A DNA stretch of 64,000 nucleotides from Dasypus novemcinctus (lineage: Eukaryota; Chordata; Mammalia; Cingulata; Dasypodidae), in contig NC_080702.1 of the NCBI RefSeq assembly GCF_030445035.2, positions 29,573,843-29,637,842 on the forward strand. Direction: 5' to 3'. A model generated the notes under the pieces. It did not search any database. It saw nothing but the letters and a program-made list of their open reading frames with translations, and was not told where the DNA came from. A program made the position numbers and the translations under genes. Below are positions 10,917-22,019 of the stretch, piece after piece; position 1 is the stretch's first letter; the number at the start of each line of letters is the position of its first letter.

Positions 10917-11347
10917 GGGAAGCAGAGGTAGCTCAAGTGATAGAGCTTCCGCCTACCATATGGGAGGACCTGGGTTCGATCCCCGGGGCCTCATGGTTAG
11001 AAAGAGGAAGAGAAAGCGTGCCCGTGTGGTGAACCCGCACCAGTGCCTGCATGAGTGCCCACGAGGTGAGCCAGTGCCCGTGCAAGCGAGTCATGCAGCA
11101 AGGTGATGACTCATCAAAAGAGAGACAAGGGGAGAGTCAAGGTGAAGCGCAGCAGAGACCAGGAACTGAGGTGGCGCAAGTGACAGGGAACCTCTCTCCA
11201 CATCAGAGGTCCCCAGGATCGAATCCCGGTGAATCCTAGAAAAGAGAAAATGAGAAGAGAAGACAACACAGCAAAAACAGCAGGGCGGGAGGAGAGGAAG
11301 GGGGAGAAAAACAAATAAGGAAATAAAAATCTTAAAAAAAAAAAACC
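10917..11347 (+). repeat. DAS-type SINE (variant with GAGGTAGCTCAAGTGATAG head)
   Basis: It has a tRNA-like head at 10917-10985 with B box GGTTCGATCCC. A second B-box-like stretch (AGGATCGAATCCCGG) near 11217 suggests a composite body. It is flanked by CACTAGCCTA at 10907-10916 and 11348-11357, the same target motif as the SINE before it. Confidence 0.82.
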
Positions 11348-11357
11348 CACTAGCCTA

Positions 11358-12025
11358 GTGATAAAGTGTTTCTAACAGGAGTGGGTTAGACCCCTGAGCT
11401 GTTCCGGTGAGGAGGGAGGGAGGAGACAAGCACCAGTGCTTCATAACAATATTTTTTCAGGATTTTATATGCAATCACAGAAAGGAAAGGTATTAAGAGA
11501 TGTCTATTCTCCTCAAGAGACTTTATTCATATTTGATGTAATTGTGTGTCAGTATAGATTGTCTTTTGTTTTGTTTTGTTTTTCCTTGTCTTGGTGAACT
11601 AATGAATGAAATAAACTCGGAGAGAACTTTAACCCCGATGCCATGGATACCACCTTTCTCATTCAGGCGAAAAAGCAGACTTTACACAAAGACTCCCGGA
11701 GGCAATAAATAAGGCACCTGGCGATCGGCAGTTCCAGGTATTTGATCAGCAAGCAGGAAATTGTGGGAATTTCCTGGCGTTGACGAGCCGAGGAGCTGGG
11801 GATCAAAACCCTTCTTTGTTGAGAGGCTTTCCCTGCCCTTTTCATCTAAACAACCCCCACCAGTCCTACTTCCTATGGTATCCTCAGCGGCTCCATCAGA
11901 GAAACTGTCACCGTTCGCAATTATGTGTTATTTATGTTCTCGCTCGGAGGTGAGCAACTTGAGGGCAGAAGGGATGTGACCTTGACCATGTTTCAAAATA
12001 AAACTTTACTGATGGGCTCTGAATT
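11358..12025. other. Single-copy-looking DNA, no gene recognised
   Basis: No familiar repeat and no exon with convincing splice sites. Short open frames here have no recognisable domain. Confidence 0.4.
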
Positions 12026-12034
12026 GGAATTCCA

Positions 12035-12432
12035 GGGAAGCAGATTTGATAGGGCGTCCGTCTACCACATGGGAGGTCTGTGGTTCAAACCCCGGGCCTC
12101 CTTGACCCGTGTGGAGCTGGCCCATGCGCAGCGCTGATGCGCGCAAGGAGTGCCCTGCCACACAGGGGTGTCCCCCGCGTAGGGGAGCCCCACACGCAAG
12201 GAGTGCACCCCGTAAGGAGAGCCGCCCAGCGCAAAAGAAAGTGCAGCCTGCCCAGGAATGGCACCACACACACGAAGAGCTGACACAAGGTGACGCAACA
12301 AAGAGACACAGATTCCCGTGCCGCTGACAACAACAGAAGCGGACAAGAACACGCAGCAAATAGACACAGAGAACAGACAACGGGGGGGGGGGTTGGAAGA
12401 GAAATAAATAAATAAATATTTTAAAAAATAAA
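12035..12432 (+). repeat. DAS-III-type SINE with target-site duplication
   Basis: It begins GGGAAGCAGATTTGATAGGG, has the B-box-like GGTTCAAACCCC, the standard body and an AAATAAATAAATA tail. It is flanked by GGAATTCCA at 12026-12034 and 12433-12441. Confidence 0.9.
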
Positions 12433-12441
12433 GGAATTCCA

Positions 12442-12683
12442 TGTAATTTTCACATGTGAAAATGTTCTTTTTACACGGAGACAGAAGGAGGGTAGAGAAT
12501 GGGGAGCTGATGCTTAATCTGAGCATAATTTATAAAAGTCCTGAGGGCTGTGGAGACATCCAGACACTCTACGCAGCAATAGTTGCAAAGGAGTTTGGCG
12601 CCCTGCCAGTGGGCCCTACTTTGGAATTTATGCTTCCCAGTGTGATGGAGTTGGACTCAGTTGTGTTTTCCCAACACATGGCT
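12442..12683. other. Short single-copy-looking stretch
   Basis: Nothing recognised between two SINE copies. Confidence 0.3.
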
Positions 12684-12697
12684 CTTCTGCCCCTTCT

Positions 12698-13119
12698 TTT
12701 TTTTTTTAAGATTTATTTTTTTTATTAATTTCTTTCCCCGCCCCCCTCCCCCCAGTTGTCTGCTCTTTGTGTCCATTCGCTGTGTGTTCCTCTGTGTCCG
12801 CTTGCATTCTTGTCAGTGGTACCGGGAATCTGTTTCTCTTTTTGTTGCATCATCTTGCTGCATCAGCTCTCCGTGTGTGTGGTGCCACTCCTGGGCAGGC
12901 TGTGCTTTTTTCACATAGGGCAGCTCTCCTTGGAGGGCACACTCCCTGTGCATGGGGCTCCCCTACGCAGGGGACACCCCTGCGTGGCACAGCACTCCTT
13001 GCGCGCATCAGCATTGCACGTGGGCCAGCTCACCACATGGGTCAGGAGGCCCTGGGTTTGAACCCTGGACCTCCCATGTGGTAGGCAGATGCTCTATCCA
13101 TTGACCTAAATCTGCTCCC
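12698..13119 (-). repeat. DAS-type SINE with 14-bp target-site duplication
   Basis: Minus-strand head at about 13050-13119 (complement of GACCTAAATCTGCTCCCC). It is flanked by the perfect repeat CTTCTGCCCCTTCT at 12684-12697 and 13120-13133. Confidence 0.9.
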
Positions 13120-13133
13120 CTTCTGCCCCTTCT

Positions 13134-13895
13134 ATTTGAACCTATAATTAGTTCTAGAGTTGATAGCTATATTTCCAAGAGACTTAAATCTTTGGGCTGT
13201 CCATGTGCCAGCTGGGCCCTGAATCCCAACAGACTTGCAACACCTACTCTCCAGTTCATTGGGCTCACCCAGGACAACTAACAAGGAGAAGATGACTGAC
13301 AATGACTGTCTCAGGGAACAGAAAGAGTCTGCAACTGCAAGCAAGAAAGTCCCATCCATCTGCCCCGTGGGACCTAAGCCCCCTCTCAATTAGAGATGAA
13401 GTGGGCATCACCATTCCTGAATCCTCAGGATTGGAGAATGGATGATGGACTAGAGGAGACTTACAGTTGCTCTACTGTAGACTTGTGATCCTAACAACGG
13501 AAGAACTTTTATCGTGGATGTGAAGGTAGAGGCAACGGAAGTCTCTGAGAGGAGGGAGAGGGAAAAATAGGTGTAATTTGCAGCATTTTCAGGACATTGG
13601 AATTGTCCTGAATGACACTGCAATGACAAATACAGGCCATTATATATCTTGTAATAACTTGCAAAAACATGTAGGAGAGAGTGTAAACGACAATGTAAAC
13701 TATAATCATCACTTAGTGGCAATGTTCCAAGATGCGTTCGTCATTGTGGCCAAAAGTAACACAGTAATGAAGGATGTTGTCGATGTGGGAAAATGTGGGA
13801 GGGCTAGGGAGCAGGGCACATGGGAATCCTCTATACTTTTTGTGTAATATTTATGTATTCTAAGTTTATTTTAAAAATAAAAATTAAAAAGTATA
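13134..13895 (+). repeat. Long xenarthran repeat (L1 3' UTR-like) including the retained open frame
   Basis: 13134-13430 matches 15990-16270 (both read CTTTGGG(C/T)TGTC and then a GGACAACTAACAA motif). 13578-13890 matches the repeats at 3665-3967 and 8667-8963 in the opposite orientation. It ends in an A-rich tail. This joins the two sequence blocks into one element. An open frame (13578-13847) is again in the common phase. Confidence 0.6.
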
Positions 13896-14076
13896 TTTTA
13901 AAAATTTATAATTAGGTTGGTTGTAATGGTTTGTGGTGGACAGAGGGAATGGTAGTGAGATACTATGAGGGTACATGGCAGTGCTGAGGTATGTACGTGA
14001 CACCTGATGGAAGCGGCAGGTTCAGGGTCGTATATATTATTAGAAGGAGAACTAGAGGATAAAACATGGGATTGTA

Positions 14077-14496
14077 GGAAAGCGGACCTGGCTGAGTGGT
14101 TAGGGCGTCCCTCTACCACAGGGGAGGTCCACAGTTCAAACCCAGGGCCTCCTAGACCCGGGTGGAGCTGGTCCACGCGCAGTGCTGATGCGCGCAAGGA
14201 GTGCCATGCCACGCAGGGGTGTCCCCCGCATAGGGGAGCCCACACGCAAGGAGTGCGCCCCGTAAGGAGAGCCGCCCAGCATGACAGAAAGTGCAACCTG
14301 CCCAAGAATGGCACTGCACAGAGAGCTGATACAACAAGATGACGCAACAAAAAGAAACACAGATTCCTAATGCCACTGACAACAACAGAAGCAGACAAAG
14401 AAGAAGACGCAGCAAAATAGACACAGAAAACAGAAAACCGGGGCAGGGGGTGGGGGAAGGGGAGAGAAATAAATAAAGAAATAAATCTTTTTTAAA
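14077..14496 (+). repeat. DAS-III-type SINE with 16-bp target-site duplication
   Basis: It begins GGAAAGCGGACCTGGCTGAG, followed by the usual body and an AATAAATAAAGAAATAAA tail. It is flanked by AAAACATGGGATTGTA at 14061-14076 and 14497-14512. Confidence 0.92.
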
Positions 14497-14584
14497 AAAA
14501 CATGGGATTGTATAACACAGTGAACCATGTGGTGAGTGAAAACTGGGGTTAATAATATAAATAAAAGAGTGTTCTTCCAGGATC

Positions 14585-15210
14585 TAAAACGAAAGTACAG
14601 ACAGGGCCTGTGTCCATTTGAGGTTATTTTTGGGTACGCCAAAAAGAGAAAGATTATGTTTGTAAACTAATCTGATCTTCTGGGCGTGATACCCTTTGAC
14701 TCTATTGGATTCTGTTGACTTGATCTTAACAGTTGAGTTAAGATTAGGGCTTTGATTCGATCGCGTTGGTAAGGCATGACTCAATTTGAGTCCCTGCCCT
14801 CTTGGTGGACTGATATAAATGGACATTCACTCAAGAAGACACTCCAGAAAAGAGAGCACTGTCGTTTTTGATCCTGGGGACCTGGGGAGAGATGAGCCAT
14901 TTGCCTGATAGTTTGCAGTTGACCTTGGGAAGACAATCGAGACTGATATAGGAGGCCCTGAGACACAAGCCCTGTGCCAGCCTGCAGCTGAGAGAGAGGA
15001 AACCCAGAGTGGAAGGCTGAACCCTCGCAGATATCAGTGACTTTCTTCGTTCAACATGTAGCAAATGACTTTGGTGAGAAAGCAACCTTGAGTTGGACTC
15101 TTTAGGGCCTTGTAACTGTAAGCTTTTACCCCAAATAAATACCCTTTATAAAAGCCAACAGATTTCTGGTACTTTGAATCAGCACCCCTTTGGCAGACTA
15201 ATACAGGGCC
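14585..15210 (+). repeat. Interspersed repeat, AATAAATACCC...GAATCAGC 3'-end family
   Basis: It contains GATTATGTTTGTAAACTAAT early and ends with CCAAATAAATACCCTTTATA, GCCAACAGATTTCTGGTACT and TTGAATCAGCACCCCTTTGG. Compared with the other copies it is nearly full length. Confidence 0.6.
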
Positions 15211-15214
15211 TTTT

Positions 15215-16400
15215 AAGCAGCTTGAATATTTTATAGCTACATACCTTTATGGGATATAAATGTAGCCCTGTTGTCATAGGTACATTTTCTAGATAGAGAC
15301 CTGCACAGTAAACAACAAAATATTAAATTTCCCTCCTGGGGGACTCCTTCTACTTTCTCAAATAAGATGGTCAAAAGCTCTGGAACATATGTCTTGCCTA
15401 ATAAAGGAAATTAGGCTAATGAGCCAAGACCTCAGTCTTAATGATTGCACTTATGAATTCTATTCCTGTAATGATAAAACTAAGCCTAATTATAATTGAT
15501 GCCTAAGAGTTACCTCCTGAAAACCAACTTGTTACTCAAATGTAGCCTCTCTCTAAGCCAAACTGCAAATAAATTCACTGCCTCCCCCCAACCTGGGACA
15601 TGACTCCCAGGAAGGAGCCTCCCTGGCACCAAGGAATTCTTAACCAAGTGTTAATCAGTGATGCACTTGGAAAAAGACCTTGACCAAAAGGGGGAGATAT
15701 TAAATAAAGCAGAGTTTTATGGCTAAGAGATTTCAAAGTGAGTTTGGAGGTCATTCCAGAGGTTACACTTATGCAGATGTCAGGCAGATTTCACTAACTG
15801 CCACAGTAAACAAGGCCTAGAACAAAAGTGCTCCCAAGGGCTCTAGGAACATCCAGCCACTATAGGCAAACCACATGGCCTCACGAAATCAACCCCTTCA
15901 GCAGGCCCTATGTGGAAATACATGAAAAGCTATTTCCCTGATACAATATAGTTACACTCATTTATAAATCCCCTAAACATGATCTTCTACTTCATTTATT
16001 TGAACCTGTAATTTTCAGTTTACTTGTCAGAGACTTAATAAAGTCTTTGGGTTGTCAGTAGAGCCCTGAAACCCAGCTGATATGCAGCCAACTCCTCTCC
16101 AGCTCTTCAAGCCTGCTGGACAACTAACAAAATGATGATGAGGGACCAGCCCCAGACCAAAAGGAAGGAGTAACTTCAACTGCAAACAAAACAATTCCTT
16201 CCATCTGCCGCATAATATCTAAGCCCCTTCTCACCTGACGTAGTCAGAGCAGACATAATTCCAGATTGAGGAATGAACAAAAATAAGGGGGGAAGGGAGT
16301 GCAACTGCTGACTAAAGCAGATTTATTGCTATTGTAGTCATTGTCTTGTGTTAACTGAATAGCATGTAACATTAATATAAAAAATAAATTAAAAATAAAT
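15215..16400 (+). repeat. Long xenarthran repeat (L1 3' UTR or LTR-like)
   Basis: 15590-15720 contains the landmark AACCTGGGACATGACTCCCA and GACCTTGACCAAAAGGGGGA. Its right part (15990-16270) is homologous to 13134-13430 and, inverted, to 540-700. The frames are closed. The repeat class is uncertain. Confidence 0.55.
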
Positions 16401-16439
16401 TGGTAGGAATAACTGCAAGAGAGAGAGAGCGATGATAGA

Positions 16440-17430
16440 TAGGTAGTTTAGCAGTTTGATATAGTTATGAATTCCAAAAATAGATATTTGATTATGTTTG
16501 TGAACTGGGCTGTACCTGGGCATGATTAAATTATGATTAGGGCTTTGATTGGGCCACATTAGTAGGGTATTGAGTCCCTGACCCTTGGTGGTTGAGAATT
16601 CACAGATAGAAGGCAAGGCAAAAGAGGAGAGTGGGAGATTTTTTTAAAGATTTTTTTTTAAATTTCTCTCCCCTTCTCCCCCCTCCCTCCTGTTGTCTGC
16701 TCTGTGTCCATTTGCTGTGTGTTCTTCTGTGTCCACTTGTATTCTTGGCAGCTCCAGGAATCTGTGTCTCTTTTTTGTTGCGTCATCTTGCTGCGTCAGC
16801 TCTCTGTGTGAGCAGTGCCACTCCTGGGTGGACTGTGCTTTTCATGCAGGACAGCTCTCCCTGCAGGGCGCACTCCTTGCGTGTGGGGCTCCTCTACACG
16901 GGGGCACCCCTGGTGGCACAGCACTCCTTGTGTGTGGCAGCACTTCAAGTGGGCCAGCTCACCACACAGGTCAGGAGGCCCTGGGTTTGAACCCTGGACC
17001 TCCTATACGGTAGGCGGATGCTCTATCAGTTGAGCCACATCCACTTCCCAAGAGTGGCAGATTTTTTATGTTGGGGTTTTGATTTGGAGTTTGATGCTGG
17101 AGTCTTGAGCTGGAGCCCTGGGAAGTAAGCTCACAGAGGAAAGAGAAGCAAGTCCCAGGAAGAGAGGAACCCTGAGCCTGGAAAGAAGCAAGTCCTGGGT
17201 AGAAAGAAACCCTGAGCCCAGAGAGAAGCAAGACCTGGGAAAAGAGGAACCCAGGAAGCCTGAACCCTCGCAGACGTCAGCAGCCACCTTGCTTCAAATA
17301 GACTTTGGTGAGGGAAGTAGCTTATGCTTTATGGCCTGGTACCTGTAAGCTCCTATGCCAAAAAAATACCCTTTATAAAAGCTAACAGGCTTCTGTTATT
17401 TTGCATCAGCATCCCTTTGACTAAAACAGA
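16440..17430 (+). repeat. Interspersed repeat, GCATCAGC 3'-end family, split by a SINE
   Basis: The left part (16440-16639) opens TAGCAGTTTGATATAGTTAT. The right part (17050-17430) ends with ATACCCTTTATAAAAGCTAA and TTGCATCAGCATCCCTTTGA. A DAS SINE at 16640-17049 lies between them. 17120-17250 has an internal, roughly 36-bp imperfect repetition (AGAAGCAAG(T/A)CC(C/T) units). Confidence 0.65.
16640..17049 (-). repeat. DAS-type SINE
   Basis: Minus-strand head at 16985-17049. The flanks carry an imperfect duplication (GAGTGGGAGATTTTTT on the left and GAGTGGCAGATTTTTT on the right), which supports retroposition into the repeat at 16440-17430. Confidence 0.88.
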
Positions 17431-18780
17431 TAGATAGATGGCATTACAGTACAAAAAAGAAAAAAACAATGGATCATAATTTTTCGAAAAAAAGAAAACC
17501 ATACCTCATCGTGGTCTGTGGCAATAATAATTACACTACATTAATTTCATTACAGCTTAAAAACAAAGGAAAACAGCAGCTTAAAAATAAGAATTGATTT
17601 CAACTTTAAGTATACTATTGTAATACAGTAAAATATAATTTTGCTAAATAATAAAATTTGCAGTTACCACACAAAATAGTGTATCTTTAAAAACATATAT
17701 TATGCCTTGCGCTTTGCTGTTTTAACTTTTAAGTTCAGAAGCTTCAAGTGGGCATGTAGGACAGAACTGAAGTAACTCGAGTCCTGCTTCTTAAGCTTCA
17801 GGATCGCTGTGCTATCATTGTTTATTCTGAGTCTTCTGCCTAAACGCAACTCCGAATTGTCAGGCACTAACTCTGAAAGCTAACGTGTGTAACTGAGTCA
17901 GTCTGCCTGTCAGGCGCTCACTCGACCCCTGGGAGTTCTCTGAAATCACTTCCTTGTAGAATATAATGATGATTCATGCACAAGCAATTAAAACGTGCAG
18001 ATTCGAAGCTGACACATACATGTTTAACAGACCAACAAAAGATTTCTTTAGGAAGGAGTAGGTTTTCATTGACATGGTTTGGAATTGCAGGTACAGGGCA
18101 ATAATAAAAGAAGCAGACTGACTTTCAGCCGGTTTTATTATTGTTTTTCAATTCCCCACAGACACCACAGCCCCTCGTTTCTGGTAACCTGCTTCTCCCA
18201 CTGCCCCATCCTTAGGATCCTACTGTAGAGCATCTGGCTCCTCTTGGAATGAAGCTGCACTTGTGGAGATTGGAAGCTCCATGGGGCCAGCGGACCCATT
18301 TGGTTTGCACTCTCACTTTCATCTGGTTTGACCCATCTCTAGGCTTTCGACAAAACCCGTTCAATGACGGGAAGGCGCCAACTCAAGCGTGGACGTGGCT
18401 GTCCCAGGCACCATGATGCCACTCCGCCATGCTAACCGGGTCTAGCCCCTAAGCAGGTGTCTGAACCAGCGTGGCTCAAAGACGTGCACAGTGAAAAGAG
18501 GACAATAAGGACAAGGTAACTGGTATTTTTATTCATTTTTTAAACTCAGAGATTATGATCATGTGTTACACAGCCCTTTCCGATTTTTTTCTTTATAATA
18601 ATTATTGCATCAATTTTATATCTCTATATACATATCTATATACATATCCATCAGCATTAGCAAATCAGAAGTAAATTTTCAGAACAGTAATCCTCAAGCT
18701 AATTGCCAGACGTCAATTTTTTTTCTTTTTTTTTAATTTAAGTTAATAGATACAAGGCATGTTACATTAAAAAACATAAA
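17431..18780. other. Mostly single-copy-looking DNA, no gene recognised
   Basis: 17450-17720 is AT-rich; 17730-18540 is less so and shows no familiar repeat. No open frame of note or splice-framed exon was seen. 18620-18650 has a short TATA/CATATC simple repeat. Confidence 0.4.
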
Positions 18781-18785
18781 AAAAG

Positions 18786-19215
18786 GTATGCGGACTTGGC
18801 CCAATGGATAGGGCATCCGCCTACCATGGGAGGTTCACGGTTCAAACCCCAGGCCTCCTTGACCCGCGTGGAGCTGGCCCATGCGCAGCACTGATGCGCG
18901 CGAGGACTGCCGTGCCACGCAGGGGTGTCCCCCATGTAGGGGAGCCCCACGTGCAAGGAGTGCGCCCCATAAGGAGAGCCACCCAGAGCGAAGACAAGGT
19001 GCAGCCTGCCCAGGAATGGCGCCGCACACACGGAGAGCTGACACAACAAGATGACACAGCGAAAAGAAATACAGATTCCTGTGCCACTGACAACAACAGA
19101 AGAGGACAAAGAAGACGACACAGCAAATAGACACAGAGAACAAGTAACCGGGGCGGGCAGGGAAGGGGGAGAAATAAATAAATACATAAATCTCTAAAAA
19201 AAATAAAATAAAATA
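18786..19215 (+). repeat. DAS-III-type SINE
   Basis: Head ATGCGGACTTGGCCCAATGG, B-box-like GGTTCAAACCCC, full body, tail AAATAAATAAATACATAAAT. Confidence 0.9.
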
Positions 19216-19370
19216 AGAGGTTTCCATATAACCCTTTGCTATTGAGCGCTTGAAATGTGGCTAATGCAAATTGAGATGTGCTGTAAGGGCAAAAATACAT
19301 CTGATTTCAAAGACATAGTATAAAAAATGTAAAATATCATCCTAATATTTTTTTTCTGTTGGTTATAAAG
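19216..19370 (+). repeat. Ancient eutherian interspersed repeat fragment
   Basis: The run GCTTGAAATGTGGCTAATGC and AATTGAGATGTGCTGTAAGG is a familiar old mammalian repeat. The exact family name is not certain. Confidence 0.5.
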
Positions 19371-19374
19371 TTAT

Positions 19375-19781
19375 GAGAAGCAGATTTGGCTCAATGGATA
19401 GAGCGTCCGCCAACCACATGGGAGGTCCAGGGTTCAAACCCAGGGCCTCCTGACCCATGTGGAGCTGGCCCACGCACGGTGCTGATGCACAAGGAGTGCT
19501 GTGCCATGCAGGGGTGTCCCCTACATAGGGGAACCCCATGCACAAGGAGTGTGCCCCATAAGGAGAGCTGCCCCACATGAAAAAAGCACAGCCCGCCCAG
19601 GAACGGTGCCGCACACACAGAGAGCTGACACAGCAAGAGGACTCAACAAAAAGACACAGATTCCCAGTGCCACTGACAAGAATACAAGCGGACACAGAAG
19701 AACACACAGCAAATGGACACAGAGAGCAGACAATGGGGGCGGGGGAGAAATAAATAAAATAAATCTTTAAAAAAAAAAAAG
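19375..19781 (+). repeat. DAS-III-type SINE
   Basis: Head GAAGCAGATTTGGCTCAATG, B box GGTTCAAACCCAGG, standard body, then an AAATAAATAAAATAAATC tail. Confidence 0.9.
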
Positions 19782-19784
19782 AAG

Positions 19785-20104
19785 ACATGTTAAGTGAAAG
19801 AAGCCGGACACAGAAGAACAAATATTGTATGATTCCATTTATATTAAATATATAGAATAAGAAAATTCATAGAGACAGAAAGATTAGAGGTTACCAGGGG
19901 GTTGCAGGAAGACGAATGGGGAGTTACTGCTGAATTGTTGCAGTCTCTGTTTGGAGTGACGGAAAAGTACTACTAACGGATGGTGGTGGTGGTGGCACAA
20001 CATGTGAACGTAAGGACTGCTGCTGTGTTGCACACTTAAGCATGGTTCACGTGGCACTTTTCATGTTGTATATATTACATAAACTTGTCTAAAGTAAAAA
20101 AATA
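19785..20104 (+). repeat. L1 3' UTR-type fragment
   Basis: It opens TGTTAAGTGAAAGAAGCCGG and continues TGTATGATTCCATTTATATT and GAGGTTACCAGGGGGTTGCA, which is the standard L1M 3' order. A small (GGT)n run lies at about 19980-19995. Confidence 0.8.
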
Positions 20105-20108
20105 AACA

Positions 20109-20205
20109 GGGGAGAAGTTGTAGGTCAGTGGTTGAGCACCTTTTTTCCATATATGAGATCCCGGGTTCAAACCCTGGTACCTCCTGAAGAAAAAGAAAAA
20201 TAAAG
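20109..20205 (+). repeat. Monomeric tRNA-like SINE
   Basis: A-box-like part GTAGGTCAGTGGTTGAGC and B-box-like GGGTTCAAACCC, then an A-rich tail. Confidence 0.75.
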
Positions 20206-20211
20206 TTTTTC

Positions 20212-20450
20212 TGGGCGTGGATGTAGCTCAAGTGGTTTGAGCACCTGTTTCCCATATACAAGGTCTCTGGTTTGATCCCCAGTATCTCCTAAAAACAAAC
20301 AAACACACAATCAAAAAAAAAAAAAACAACTCTCACTGGGGAGCAGATGTAGCTCAGTGGTTGAGCGCCTGCTTCCCACGTACATGGTCCCTGGTTCGTT
20401 CCCTGGTATCTCATAAATCAACACAACCAATACGCAAACAAACACAAGCA
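20212..20450 (+). repeat. Dimeric tRNA-like SINE
   Basis: There are two tRNA-like monomers (20212-20290 and 20337-20415), each with A and B boxes. They are joined by an A-rich linker ending CAACTCTCACTGGGG. The same linker occurs in the dimer at 41238-41444, so the pair moves as one composite element. Confidence 0.7.
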
Positions 20451-21285
20451 GTGGACTGGATTTGGCCCACAGCCATAGTTTGGAAACTCCTATCCTAGAT
20501 GAGGATCTCCAAAATTGAGGCTCAGGAAATGGTGATTTTAAAATCTCCAAGGTGATTTAGGTGCCCAGCCAAGGATGCATTCTCATCTCTGGAAATACAT
20601 TCCTAGATAAACCAGGTGCTTGCGGGGTAGGGCCTCCTGACCATTTCAGAAGATACAGGCTGGCATTTAACCCCATCAAGGAAAGGGAAATAGGACTTTC
20701 CAGGAAGACAAATGTAGAATACCAGAGACAAGAATGGGTGAGGGACTCCAGCTTTACCCAGAATATAACATTTCAAATAAATCCATGAAATACAGCACAG
20801 CTATTTTAAAGGCTAAAATATTTGGAATTGGAAGCTAAGGATGAGAGTTACCATGATTTTCTTACTTCAGCATCCAGGAAATTTGAAGTACATCTTTGCC
20901 ATGCTTTGTCTAGCACCTGTATGGAACGGTTTGAAACAACTGGAAAATCACTCTCAAGTTGTCTCTCAAAACACAGACACTGATCTATCTCTTCTGGACA
21001 ATTTGTTTTTTACCATTTATTACTACATACTGACACCCAAAGTTACACATTCACATCACAACGGAGAAGGGGCTTAGGTGGGAAGACAGGCTTGAAGAAA
21101 GAAGAAATATTGTTGAAAATCAGCAACCAGTAATAAAGGTTATAAAAACCCCATCTGGTGCCTATTTTCCCAACATAAAACCTCAGTTGTACAACGTGGC
21201 CTCTATTAGCATGACTCGGTTAAAGAATTTCAGATTATGGTCTTGAAGGCCTGCAAAAGTGCAAGAACTTCTTTGATTTTTTTTT
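20451..21285. other. Non-coding, with a hAT-like end at 20455-20500
   Basis: GGACTGGATTTGGCCCACAG resembles the end of an old hAT-type repeat that was apparently cut by the SINE cluster. The rest was not recognised and no gene was seen. Confidence 0.4.
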
Positions 21286-21287
21286 AA

Positions 21288-21362
21288 GAAGGTACCAGGG
21301 ATTGAACTTGGGGCATAGTATGTGGAAAGCGGGTGCTCAACCACTGAGCTCCACCCATCTCA
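21288..21362 (-). repeat. Monomeric tRNA-like SINE
   Basis: The complement reads with B box TTCAATCCC and A-box-like TCAGTGGTTGAGCACC. It is the short form of the family. Confidence 0.7.
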
Positions 21363-21579
21363 CTTTTTTTTCTTCTTTGAGTCTTAAGGGAGACTGCCAA
21401 GCTGGCTTCAGGCTTGGCTGGGTCCAGGAGCTCAGACAATGTTAGCTATGTGTCTCTTCCCATGCTTTCCTTTGTGTTGGCTTCATTAGCTGTCAGGCTT
21501 TCCCTGCTGTAAGCAGTTCCATTCTCAAAGCGCAGGATCACAACAAAAGTTCCAAGATTAATTCTCACTAGCATGTTTT

Positions 21580-22003
21580 GTTTTGTTTAATTTATTTATT
21601 TCTCTCCTCTTCCTCCCCTCCCCCACCCCCCTGCCCCGATTGTCTGTTCTCTGTGTCTATTTGCTGTGTCTTCTTCTTTTGTCTGCTTCTGTTGTTGTCA
21701 GCGGCATGGGAATCTGTGTTTCTTTTTGTTGCATCATCTTGTTGTGTCACCTCTCTGTGTGTGCAGCACCATTCCTGGGCAGGCTGCGCTTTCTTTCGTG
21801 CTGGGCGGCTCTCCTTAGGGGGGCGTATTCCTTGCGCGTGGGGCTCCCCTACGCGGGGGACACCCCTGTGTGGCAGGGCACTCCTTGCGCGCATCAGCAC
21901 TGCTCATGGGCCAGCTCCACACAGGTCAAGGAGGCCCGGGGTTTGAACCGCAGACCTCCATGTGGTAGACGGATGCCCTAACCACTGGGCCAAGTCCGCT
22001 CCC
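21580..22003 (-). repeat. DAS-III-type SINE with target-site duplication
   Basis: Full minus-strand copy flanked by CTCACTAGCATGTTTT (21564-21579) and CTCACTGGCATGTTTT (22004-22019), with one mismatch. Confidence 0.9.
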
Positions 22004-22019
22004 CTCACTGGCATGTTTT

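Noticed and set aside
12006-12526. Cysteine- and alanine-rich frames such as those containing GGSPYGAHSLRVG-like text, repeated about twenty times in the window
   Set aside because: They are translations of the DAS-type SINE body, which has long frames on both strands, and not a protein family.
20337-20415. tRNA gene candidates (good A and B boxes)
   Set aside because: They lack a consistent cloverleaf and CCA-ready acceptor stem, carry A-rich tails and occur many times, so they are SINE heads.
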